A stretch of DNA of 7,642 nucleotides from Leptospira sp. GTDB taxonomy: Bacteria; Spirochaetota; Leptospiria; Leptospirales; Leptospiraceae. Under the pieces are notes generated by a model, which saw nothing but the letters and a program-made list of their open reading frames with translations, was not told the DNA's origin and searched no databases. Shown here piece after piece: positions 1 to 7,594 of the stretch (position 1 is its first letter; each line of letters begins with the position of its first letter). Position numbers and translations under genes: made by a program. The stretch covers positions 1 through 7,642 of the forward strand of contig JAPZRK010000097.1 in assembly GCA_027531445.1 (NCBI GenBank). The letters run 5' to 3'.

Positions 1-1862
1 CGTGCTTCTACTTCACCAAATTTTCTTGTATACCTGGCTAGGCTTATTTCTAATTTTTCTCGTGCTCGGGTAATCGCCACATAACATAGTCGTCGTTCCT
101 CCTCCAAATCTTCCTTGCTATCCGAGGCTAAAAAATGTGGAAAAGTTCCGTCCTCCATCCCAGCAAGAAAAACATGATTGAATTCCAGACCTTTTGCATT
201 GTGAACTGTCATCAGAATTACATAATCTGGAAGATCTTTTGAATCCTCCTCACTTGTAATCAAAGAAATATTTCCTAAGTATTCTTCTAGAGTCGGATTC
301 TCTGACGTTTCTTCATACTCACGAAGTGCATTTACAAATTCGTTTAAGTTTTCTAACCTTGAAAAAGATTCTTCCGTCCCTTCATTTTCTAAAAATTCCC
401 GGTAACCAGAACGCTCCAATACTTCGTATGTTAGGTCGGAAGGGGAACGTTTTTTTTCATGCTCGGAAATGAAATTTTCAAACATTCGATACAAATCAGT
501 TAACTTTTTGGAAGTCCCCTTCTTTACATCGGGAATCGACTTTTGCAGACATTCTAATAAAGAAAGTCCATTTTCAATACTAAAATTCATCAATCGAGAT
601 AACGTTGTATCACCAATTCCTCTCGGCGGAGAATTAATGATTCGAAGTAAAGAAGTTGAATCAACCGGATTAACTATAACGGACAAGTACGCTACAAGGT
701 CCTTTACTTCCTTGCGATCAAAAAAACGAAACCCTCCGAAAATTTTATATGGTATACCTTTTTTGCGAAACACTTCTTCAAAGTATCGAGATTGGCTATT
801 GGTTCGATAGAAAATTGCATTCTCGGAATAACGACTATTAGGCTTCTTTAATTTTTGAATCTTTTGAACAATGCCGTTGGCTTCTTCAATTTCATTTTGA
901 TATGTAGTTAAACGTATTTTTTCCCCTTCGGGATTGTTCGTATAAAGAGTTTTTTCTGTACGGCGAGAATTATTTGAAATCACCTTCGCGGCGGTATTTA
1001 TAATTACTTGAGTTGAACGATAATTTTCTTCTAACTTTACGACTAGGGATTCAGGATAATCTTTATTGAAATTTAGAATATTGGATATGTCTGCCCCACG
1101 CCAGGAATAAATGGATTGATCATCATCTCCTACAACACAAATATTTCGATGTTTACTTGCCAGTTGTTGGACTAAATGATACTGAATCTTATTCGTGTCT
1201 TGGTATTCATCAACCATTATGTATTGCCAATAGTTTTGGTATCTTTCCAATATTAGCGGGAAATCGCGAAAAAGTATAACACAAGATAGTATCAAATCGC
1301 CAAAGTCCAGACCATTCCGTTGGAACTTTTCCTTTTCATATGCAAGAAAAACTTTCGCGACTGTTTTTCCGTAAATGTCATCTGAACTTTGTTTTGAGAA
1401 TTCTTCGGCTGTTTGAAAAGAATCTTTTGCTTTAGAGAATAAATTAGCGAGCTGATTAGGTCTGAATTCCTTAGTGTCTAGATCATTCTTTTTTAGAATC
1501 TCTTTAATAAGAGACTCCTGCATATCGCTATCATAGACTGTAAAATTATTTCCAAGACCTAAGTGTTTCCCTTCACGTCGTAATATATAAAGGCAAAGAG
1601 AATGAAACGTTCTTATAAATGGGGATTCTTTCTGTGAACCAAGAATTAGAGAGCATCGTTCTCTCATTTCTTGTGCGGCTTTATTTGTAAATGTTACAGC
1701 CAAAATTCGATTTGGAAAAACATTGTGGTCCGTAATCAGTTTCGCTATGCGAAAAGTTATAACCCTTGTTTTGCCAGATCCAGCACCCGCAAGGATAAGT
1801 ACTGGTCCATCTAATGTATTTACAGCTTTGTTTTGTTCTGAGTTGAGTCCAGTTGAGGTCAT
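1..1862 (-). CDS. UvrD/Rep/PcrA-family superfamily 1A DNA helicase, 3' end cut by window edge
   Basis: ATP-dependent 3'-5' DNA helicase of the UvrD/Rep/PcrA family, expected to act in DNA repair and in restarting or clearing replication forks. I translated the open frame by hand: about 620 codons without a stop up to the window edge. Motifs in order: Walker A GAGSGKT (residues 26-32), motif Ia TFTNKAA (about 57-63), Walker B DEYQD (218-222), motif III GDDDQSIYSWRGA with Q249 and R255, motif IV ENYRS (279-283), motif V around H554 and GLEF (558-561), and motif VI YVAITRAR (about 594-601). All helicase motifs are present; only the C-terminal tail is missing. Motif III and DEYQDTN look Rep-like, while the GGFRFFDRKEVKD and GIGDTTL stretches recall UvrD/PcrA, so I give no symbol. 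The ATG overlaps the bamA stop by one base (TAATG) and follows a GAGG Shine-Dalgarno, which fixes the start and suggests coupling. Family is certain; the paralogue is not. Confidence 0.95.
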   Translation of the reverse strand, partial: MTSTGLNSEQNKAVNTLDGPVLILAGAGSGKTRVITFRIAKLITDHNVFPNRILAVTFTNKAAQEMRERCSLILGSQKESPFIRTFHSLCLYILRREGKHLGLGNNFTVYDSDMQESLIKEILKKNDLDTKEFRPNQLANLFSKAKDSFQTAEEFSKQSSDDIYGKTVAKVFLAYEKEKFQRNGLDFGDLILSCVILFRDFPLILERYQNYWQYIMVDEYQDTNKIQYHLVQQLASKHRNICVVGDDDQSIYSWRGADISNILNFNKDYPESLVVKLEENYRSTQVIINTAAKVISNNSRRTEKTLYTNNPEGEKIRLTTYQNEIEEANGIVQKIQKLKKPNSRYSENAIFYRTNSQSRYFEEVFRKKGIPYKIFGGFRFFDRKEVKDLVAYLSVIVNPVDSTSLLRIINSPPRGIGDTTLSRLMNFSIENGLSLLECLQKSIPDVKKGTSKKLTDLYRMFENFISEHEKKRSPSDLTYEVLERSGYREFLENEGTEESFSRLENLNEFVNALREYEETSENPTLEEYLGNISLITSEEDSKDLPDYVILMTVHNAKGLEFNHVFLAGMEDGTFPHFLASDSKEDLEEERRLCYVAITRAREKLEISLARYTRKFGEVEA

Positions 1863-4735
1863 TAGAACCTCAAATCTCCGATACCAAAAACAAATTGAAA
1901 TGCGTTAGTGTCCGGATACACGGAAAAAGGACGATCACTGACTCCCGTATACAATATCTTTTGGGCAAAGTAAATTCGAAGTGGTAAAACGGGGATTTGA
2001 ATTCGCAAACCAAAACCCCAGGAATATTTGAAATTTTGAAGTGAAAGATTGTTTCCTGACAAAATGAGGCGACCTGGATCATTCAATTCATATGGCGACA
2101 TAGGGATTTTCTGTCCGTTTGAATTGAAATTATCAAATGCATATGCCGCTAGTGGATCTGCATAACGTTGGGCTCTAACTACACTATCATAGTTACGAAA
2201 ACTTTCCCTTCGTTCACCGATGGCCCGATTTACTTCCTCATACATCGCACCCGCATCAAAAAAGACTACAAACCAAAGCAGAGATGGTTCTATAGGAAAT
2301 CTCAATTCTGAAGTGAAGAGCACACGTGAGGCGGCTCCATTTTTCCATTCATCTGGATAGTATTTATCATCAAAAAACCATCCTCGAAGGGATTCGTATC
2401 CTCCGAGAAAAAGTCTATCCTGCACCTGAATATAAGGGATCTTTTCTTTATCTTGATTGCCGTACTTTGGCGCTCTCTCGTAGGTAAACACTGACGATGT
2501 CCGGAACTGTTGAACAACTTTCCACCTACGCAGCGCATTTTTTCGGATAAGTCCAAAAAATGTATAATCAAACCATGTTTGATAATATTCTAATATAGGA
2601 CTAAACTGGTCAAAGTGACTTTCTCCACCCAAATATTGACCTACATTGTCTATAGAAAATACCAAATTAAATCCCTGTGTGGAATTAAATACATTATCTC
2701 TGTTATCGTATGCTATACCATTGGTCAATTGGGATCTAAATTGCCAGCCACGATTAACTTCCGCTAGCACCTGATCCGAAACAAGTGATGAAGGGCGAGT
2801 GGAGGCAAAGAATGATGGTGAGTATCTATGAAAGTGTGTCCAGTTGATCAAAAATCTATGACCAATACCAGCACTTACACCTACACCTGCTCTTTCATAA
2901 GATGCGCGTTCCTTGATACCTTGGTTGTTATTTTCCGTAATCGAAGTGGCTCCAACAAATAGCGTCCTAGAGGAATAAAAGGCAGAAAGTGTCAATGACC
3001 AAGGCTTATCTTTTAACCAAGGTTCAGTCCAAGATAATTGCAAAAATCTACGAATAGGACCAAATTCGATACGACCTGTAATTTGTTGCCCACTTCCATT
3101 TAAGTTGTTTTCACCTAACTGAGTAAAAATAGAGAATCCAGTGATCGTTCCATACCCACCACCCATCGATACAGTTCCTGTCGGCTGTTCAACAAGCTCA
3201 ATGATCAGATTCATTTTGGTTTCGTCGGACCCTGGCCTCATATTAAAGTTTACTTCTTTGAAATAACCTAAATTGAATATACGCTCACGAGAACGATTCA
3301 CAAGCGTAGAATTGAATAGGTCACCAGGCTTAAACAATAGTTCTCTGCGAATCACGCGGTCTTGGGTTTTTTTATTTCCTTTTATAATAATGTTTTCAAC
3401 AAATGCGAGATTGTTTTCACGTATTGTGAAATCTACATGTATAAATTTTTTACCATGAAGATTCTTATTTTTATCAAAAAGTTTTCGCAACTTTGGAATA
3501 TTTAAACGTGTGTACTCCTCTTCACAATCGCGAACAGCCTCGATGCCTGTCCTCGTGTTACAATTCTCATACCTCGCAAGCGATGGTTCGCTGAGCTCAA
3601 CTATCTTTCTCCGAGGAATTACTTGGGCAAATAAGTAACCCTTTGCAGAATATGCTTCGTTTATAGAGCCTCTATCTTTTTGAAAACGAGATTCATCGAA
3701 TACGTCTCCGATATCATTATCAGAGAATTCAAATTGATTTTTTAAATAGCTGATTTCATAGACGGGTTTCCATTCATCCGACGGTGTTCCAACTGGATTG
3801 TTTTCTTTATTTAAAAATAAAGGCATTCCATTTGGTGCAAGAGTCATATCATGATTCGTTGTATAGCCGTTATAGAAGTATTGTTCGCCTTCAACTACTT
3901 TGAAATTTACTACAACGACACGTTTTTCCTTCTTTTTTGCATTTTCCCATTTGATTTCCCAATTGGTTCCGTCATTGCTAATTTCCGCGTCCACATAACC
4001 TTTTGATTTCAAATAACCGACTATTTTCTGCTTGTCGGTCTCGAATGCAGATTCTTTAAATACACCAGATTCAATGATTCCACTTTCTTTAAGATCAAGG
4101 ATTCCTTGTAATTCAAAAGTATCAATCTCGTTGTTTCCAAAAATATTGATTTTTGAGACTGGGATTTCTTCTCCTTCATCAATGATAAACTTTGCTTTGA
4201 CAGTATTGGTTTCCGTATCCACTGGATCCAATTCAAAACGAACATACGCTAAGAAAAAGCCTTCATCTCTGTATTTTTTAAGAATCACTTCCTTTGAGAG
4301 TTGGACTTTTTTAGGTGTGATAACTTCGTTTTCTTTGAGTGGAATTTTATCTCTTAAATCTGAAGGAAAAACTTCATCCGCACCAATGAATTCAATGTCC
4401 TTTACGCGCGGTCTTTCCTTAACAATGATTAATATTTTTACACCTTCGCCATCAAGAGCACCTTGAATATCAATCTGATAAAAGAAACCCGACTGAAATA
4501 GCGTTCGCATATCTGAATCAAGCAGATCCTGTGACAAAATCATATCAGGCTTCATGTCAATGATATCTAAGATATCAGTGGCAGATGTATTGATATTTCC
4601 TGAAAATTCAATTTTTGTAATGCGTTTTTCTAAATAGGATGATCGATTTGAATATACCGAAAACCATTGTCCTAAACCTATCAGTAAAAGACAAAAAAAT
4701 ATCGCAATAGAGGAATGTGTCTTTTTTAGTTTCAA
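1862..4735 (-). CDS. bamA: BamA/Omp85 outer-membrane protein assembly factor with enlarged POTRA4
   Basis: Core insertase that folds beta-barrel proteins into the outer membrane. It has a hydrophobic export signal (about residues 9-28, basic MKLKK start, no lipobox). Five periplasmic POTRA domains follow: P1 about 38-109, P2 110-190, P3 191-285, P4 286-442 and P5 443-517. Each except P4 is clear from a start such as KIEFSGN, DIEFIGA, KINIFGN or NIIIKGN. P5 is followed by an Omp85 16-strand barrel (518-957) ending in the terminal phenylalanine (GDLRF). The loop-6 lock motif is LRGW (783-786), where classical BamA has VRGF. At 957 residues it is longer than the roughly 800 of E. coli BamA; the excess is mostly in P4 and in a loop of about 70 residues near 832-900. 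The start is TTG: a stop lies in frame 22 bp upstream with no ATG between, and the signal peptide begins right there. It sits 4 bp after exbD. Loss should be lethal by family analogy. TamA or another Omp85 is less likely because five POTRAs are present. Confidence 0.95.
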   Translation of the reverse strand: MKLKKTHSSIAIFFCLLLIGLGQWFSVYSNRSSYLEKRITKIEFSGNINTSATDILDIIDMKPDMILSQDLLDSDMRTLFQSGFFYQIDIQGALDGEGVKILIIVKERPRVKDIEFIGADEVFPSDLRDKIPLKENEVITPKKVQLSKEVILKKYRDEGFFLAYVRFELDPVDTETNTVKAKFIIDEGEEIPVSKINIFGNNEIDTFELQGILDLKESGIIESGVFKESAFETDKQKIVGYLKSKGYVDAEISNDGTNWEIKWENAKKKEKRVVVVNFKVVEGEQYFYNGYTTNHDMTLAPNGMPLFLNKENNPVGTPSDEWKPVYEISYLKNQFEFSDNDIGDVFDESRFQKDRGSINEAYSAKGYLFAQVIPRRKIVELSEPSLARYENCNTRTGIEAVRDCEEEYTRLNIPKLRKLFDKNKNLHGKKFIHVDFTIRENNLAFVENIIIKGNKKTQDRVIRRELLFKPGDLFNSTLVNRSRERIFNLGYFKEVNFNMRPGSDETKMNLIIELVEQPTGTVSMGGGYGTITGFSIFTQLGENNLNGSGQQITGRIEFGPIRRFLQLSWTEPWLKDKPWSLTLSAFYSSRTLFVGATSITENNNQGIKERASYERAGVGVSAGIGHRFLINWTHFHRYSPSFFASTRPSSLVSDQVLAEVNRGWQFRSQLTNGIAYDNRDNVFNSTQGFNLVFSIDNVGQYLGGESHFDQFSPILEYYQTWFDYTFFGLIRKNALRRWKVVQQFRTSSVFTYERAPKYGNQDKEKIPYIQVQDRLFLGGYESLRGWFFDDKYYPDEWKNGAASRVLFTSELRFPIEPSLLWFVVFFDAGAMYEEVNRAIGERRESFRNYDSVVRAQRYADPLAAYAFDNFNSNGQKIPMSPYELNDPGRLILSGNNLSLQNFKYSWGFGLRIQIPVLPLRIYFAQKILYTGVSDRPFSVYPDTNAFQFVFGIGDLRF
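1868..1871 (-). promoter_or_regulatory. Shine-Dalgarno site of the helicase gene, inside the end of bamA
   Basis: GAGG on the minus strand lies 5 bases before the helicase ATG, within the last codons of bamA. Together with the TAATG overlap it supports the ATG at 1862 as the true start and suggests termination-reinitiation coupling with bamA. Confidence 0.6.
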
Positions 4736-4739
4736 AAAT

Positions 4740-5171
4740 CTATTTTGAAGTACCTTTTACCATAGCCAGGTTAAATCGACTAACGCCCGCTGCATTTACA
4801 GCATCGATCACTTTAACAACAACTTGGTATGAGGCGCCACCATCTCCGCGAATGATTACTTTATTTTTTTTGGGGTCTCTTTCTTTTTCCGGACCTAAAA
4901 ATCCATTGATTCTTTCTGTGAGAGATTCCAAGGCAACTGGATCTGTACTCTGATCCAAAAAGATCTTACCTTGTTTGTCAACTGTGATAACCAATTCGTC
5001 TTTTTGTTTTTCTTTGGCAACACTTGACGACCTCGGTAACTCAACTTTAAGTGCCGTATTCTTTTCGAGCGTCGCATTCATTAGGAAATAAATCACAATG
5101 AATGAAATAACATCAATTAGAGGGGCTAGCTCAATTTTATTGAAAGATTCTTGCTTCTTACGAAACTTCAT
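4740..5171 (-). CDS. exbD: ExbD/TolR-family biopolymer transport protein
   Basis: Proton-channel partner of an ExbB/TolQ-type motor, which uses the proton motive force to energise an outer-membrane-directed process. The 143-residue protein has a short basic cytoplasmic N-terminus, one transmembrane helix (about 15-35) and a periplasmic domain of about 100 residues. The helix begins with the family signature LAPLIDV; D20 is the expected protonatable aspartate, equivalent to the single membrane aspartate of ExbD and TolR. The periplasmic part contains ELVITVDKQGKIFLD, followed by KVIIRGDGGASYQVVVKVIDA, which fits the conserved ExbD/TolR fold ('I.GD....Y..V...ID.....G'). The ATG is 3 bp after the exbB stop with no good Shine-Dalgarno of its own, so coupling is likely. 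The stop is 4 bp before bamA. Sequence alone does not separate ExbD from TolR; no tonB or tolA is in view. Confidence 0.93.
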   Translation of the reverse strand: MKFRKKQESFNKIELAPLIDVISFIVIYFLMNATLEKNTALKVELPRSSSVAKEKQKDELVITVDKQGKIFLDQSTDPVALESLTERINGFLGPEKERDPKKNKVIIRGDGGASYQVVVKVIDAVNAAGVSRFNLAMVKGTSK

Positions 5172-5174
5172 CGT

Positions 5175-5795
5175 TTATTTTTGCTTCACTAAATGAGGTA
5201 AAACAAGGTCTGTTGCATTTTCCATTTCGATCGTGCGCTCTTCTTTGGCCCTGGAAAAATAATTATAGAAGACATAGGCAGGAATGGCAACACCCAATCC
5301 CATCGCTGTTGTAACAAGTGCCTCTGAAATACCAACTTCAGCACCTTTAGTACCGGCTCCTTCTGCAAATGAACGGACAATACCGATGACAGTTCCAAGA
5401 ACTCCTAACAATGGTGCGATGGTCGCAATCGTACCGAGGCTTGTAAGGTATTTTTCCATAAGACCGATTTGGCGAAAACCTTCCTGGCGCACATCATCCT
5501 CTAAATAATCAATATTTCTTCGTTTTAAATCAAAGGCAAGTTGGAGGATTACAGATGCAGGAGCTAGAGATTTCTGATTTAGCAGATCTTTCGCCTCATC
5601 CCACTTTTTCTCCCGTGCGAACTCTCTTATTTTTTTTAAGTCTTCGCTCGCGATGGGTTTCAATTTCCAAAAATAGACAAGTCGTTCAATAATAATTGTG
5701 AAACCAACAATCGAAACAAAAATGATGATGATCGGAATGGTTTCGGGAGGTACTGCGGAAATAATAGAGTCTGATTTAGCGAAAGGAAAAAGCAT
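5175..5795 (-). CDS. exbB: ExbB/TolQ/MotA-family proton channel protein
   Basis: Inner-membrane scaffold of a proton-driven motor; in the family, five copies surround a dimer of ExbD/TolR. The 206-residue protein shows the standard topology: helix 1 about 19-37, a cytoplasmic domain of about 80 residues (44-118, charged, partly helical), helix 2 about 121-141 and helix 3 about 156-180. Family motifs are GTIATIAPLLGVLGTVIGI in helix 2 and ISEALVTTAMGLGVAIPA in helix 3. T135, E158 and T163 line up with the polar pore residues known from E. coli ExbB (T148, E176, T181), judged by eye. It lacks a long periplasmic N-terminal extension, so it is closer in size to short ExbB or TolQ forms. The ATG has a GGGG tract about 7 bases upstream as a plausible ribosome site. 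It leads the exbB-exbD-bamA-helicase run. ExbB and TolQ cannot be told apart here. Confidence 0.93.
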   Translation of the reverse strand: MLFPFAKSDSIISAVPPETIPIIIIFVSIVGFTIIIERLVYFWKLKPIASEDLKKIREFAREKKWDEAKDLLNQKSLAPASVILQLAFDLKRRNIDYLEDDVRQEGFRQIGLMEKYLTSLGTIATIAPLLGVLGTVIGIVRSFAEGAGTKGAEVGISEALVTTAMGLGVAIPAYVFYNYFSRAKEERTIEMENATDLVLPHLVKQK

Positions 5796-5870
5796 GAAAT
5801 GGCCCCAATTCGAGATTACAGAATAACCATTTCAATCTTCCCTTTTTCGCCAAATACAATTTTAGTTTAT
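5796..5870. other. recN-exbB intergenic gap, no clear signals
   Basis: This is the longest gap between genes (75 bp). I see no stem-loop followed by a T-run that would end recN transcription, and no -35/-10 pair with acceptable spacing before exbB. The only recognisable element is a GGGG tract before the exbB ATG. Read-through from recN is therefore possible, but a weak or non-canonical promoter cannot be excluded. Confidence 0.4.
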
Positions 5871-7580
5871 TTAGACGGCCTTTTTTTGTAACAAATCTGT
5901 GGCGGCTTTCAATACCCCTTGAGTCAGTTGTTTTCCTCCAATCATACGTGCAAGCTCCCGTTTTCTCTGTTCATAGGATAAAGGTTTAGCAAAGGCAATT
6001 GTACGACCATTTTCCGTAAATTTTTCGATGCAAAAATGTCCTTCCGCAACAGCCGCTATCTGTTGTGTGTGTGTAATCAATAGAATCTGTGAGTTTTTTG
6101 CCAGTTTTTTGATTTTGGTCGCAAGTGCTGTCGCCGCCTCTCCACCCAGACCAGAATCAACTTCGTCCAAAATCAATATCTGAGGGGCTGGACTAAATTT
6201 TCCAAGTACACTTCGAAGTCCAAGCATCACCCTAGAAAGTTCGCCGCCAGAAGCTACCTTTCGCAATGGGCGTGGTTTCTCTCCAACATTGGCGCTAAAG
6301 TAAAATTCGATTTGATCAAGGCCAGATTCATTTAAATAGTATAGCTTTGTGTTTTCTTCGACTTCACCCTCAGGGTTTTCTTCCCAGCGCAAAACGACTT
6401 GTAACTTGGCACCATCCATACCAAGATCGGCTAGCTCACGCTGAACTTCCTCTTCAAATGAGGAAAGTGCGTTTCGCCTAGCACGAGAAAGTTGAAATGC
6501 TAATTCTTTTAACTCAGAAAGAGATTGATCGAATTTTTGGTATAAAAAGTCGCGGTCTCCAGCTTCGATTGTCCACTTATCTACTTCCATTCGTTTTTGA
6601 TCTAATTGTTCCAGGATTTCTTGGATCGATGACCCATACTTCCTTTTGAGACGGCTCAGCTCCTGCAACCTTGTTTGCACCATATCCAGACGATCAGGAC
6701 TAAAAAATAATTCTTCTTCATCTTCACGAATCGTTGCCTTTAAACTCCGAAGTCGATCATAGACTTCTTCCCACTCTTCTCTCAATGGGATTTTTTCTGG
6801 AACAAGCTGAGAAATCTTTTCGATGGAATGAAGCAAACTTGGAAACACTTTCAAAATAGATGATTCTTTTTCGGCTAACTCATCTAAGATGTGTCGGTAA
6901 TTTTCTGCGAGTTTTTCGCCGTTTGCGAGAAATCTCTCTTCCTGGAGCAGGGATTCTTCTTCTCCTTCTTTGGGAGAGACGGACTCTATCTCCGAAATTT
7001 CAAATTGAAGAGCTTCAAGTCTTGTCTTCGATTGAGCGAGTGTTTCATCAAAATTTTGTAGTTTTCCCTTCCAATGACGAAAGTTATGCAAAGATAATTT
7101 CACCTTTGCTTTTAACGATTCCAAATGAGCAAAGCGATCCAAAAATTCCAGCTGGTGGGATTTTTCAAGCAAAAACAGCTGTTCGTTTTGACAATGAACT
7201 TCCGCAATTCGTTTACCTAATTCCCGCAGATGTGTGGTTGAGGCAAGTGAGTCCCCAATTTTGACTCGAGCCTTTCCGTCCTTATAAAGTTCCTTCGTGA
7301 TAATCATTTCTTCTCCGTCCCAAGAAAAGCCTTGCTCAGTTAAATAATCGCGCGCTGACGGTTGCTCTTTTAAATTGATGATCGCTTGTAAGGAATACTT
7401 TTCCTTGCCTGTGCGAATGTTTGCCGTAGAACAGCGGCCTCCAAAAAGAGAAGCAATGCAATCAAAAATAAGAGATTTCCCAGAACCGGACTCCCCCGTA
7501 AATACGGTTAGTCCTGAAGAAAAATCTAGATCCACAGATTCTAAAAGGGCAAAGTCTCGAATTTTTAAATGGGTGATCAT
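5871..7580 (-). CDS. recN: DNA repair protein RecN
   Basis: SMC-like ATPase of double-strand break repair that associates with broken DNA and helps RecA-dependent recombination. The 569-residue protein (family usually 550-580) has an N-terminal half-ATPase beginning MITHLKIRDFALLESV, Walker A GESGSGKS (29-36) and the conserved VHCQNEQ segment (128-134). A central coiled-coil stretch follows (roughly 140-385, rich in E, K, L and R). The C-terminal half-ATPase carries the ABC signature SGGELSR (444-450), Walker B ILILDEVDSGLGG with D472 and E473, and LLITHTQQIAA with the switch histidine. The frame stays open to a TTG at 7634, which would add 18 residues. I chose the ATG at 7580 because a strong AGGAG lies 6 bases upstream and RecN proteins begin at exactly this point. 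A near-palindrome upstream suggests damage-responsive control. It is 75 bp from exbB in the same direction and has no obvious functional link to it. Confidence 0.97.
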   Translation of the reverse strand: MITHLKIRDFALLESVDLDFSSGLTVFTGESGSGKSLIFDCIASLFGGRCSTANIRTGKEKYSLQAIINLKEQPSARDYLTEQGFSWDGEEMIITKELYKDGKARVKIGDSLASTTHLRELGKRIAEVHCQNEQLFLLEKSHQLEFLDRFAHLESLKAKVKLSLHNFRHWKGKLQNFDETLAQSKTRLEALQFEISEIESVSPKEGEEESLLQEERFLANGEKLAENYRHILDELAEKESSILKVFPSLLHSIEKISQLVPEKIPLREEWEEVYDRLRSLKATIREDEEELFFSPDRLDMVQTRLQELSRLKRKYGSSIQEILEQLDQKRMEVDKWTIEAGDRDFLYQKFDQSLSELKELAFQLSRARRNALSSFEEEVQRELADLGMDGAKLQVVLRWEENPEGEVEENTKLYYLNESGLDQIEFYFSANVGEKPRPLRKVASGGELSRVMLGLRSVLGKFSPAPQILILDEVDSGLGGEAATALATKIKKLAKNSQILLITHTQQIAAVAEGHFCIEKFTENGRTIAFAKPLSYEQRKRELARMIGGKQLTQGVLKAATDLLQKKAV

Positions 7581-7586
7581 AGTGAA

Positions 7587-7591
7587 CTCCT
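7587..7591 (-). promoter_or_regulatory. Shine-Dalgarno site of recN (decides the start)
   Basis: AGGAG on the minus strand with a 6-base spacer to the ATG at 7580. It is the strongest ribosome site in the window and argues against the upstream TTG at 7634 as the start of recN. Confidence 0.8.
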
Positions 7592-7594
7592 GTA

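Noticed and set aside
469..810. 113-codon plus-strand open frame at the low-coordinate end
   Set aside because: It is the complement of the helicase gene, whose minus-strand frame carries all SF1A motifs.
4032..4466. 144-codon plus-strand open frame opposite the bamA POTRA region
   Set aside because: It lies antisense to a well-supported gene, has low-complexity S/L/F-rich composition, and shows no domain or ribosome site. It is a shadow frame.
6860..7264. 134-codon plus-strand open frame opposite recN
   Set aside because: It is entirely antisense to the RecN coiled-coil and N-terminal region, with no recognisable protein features.
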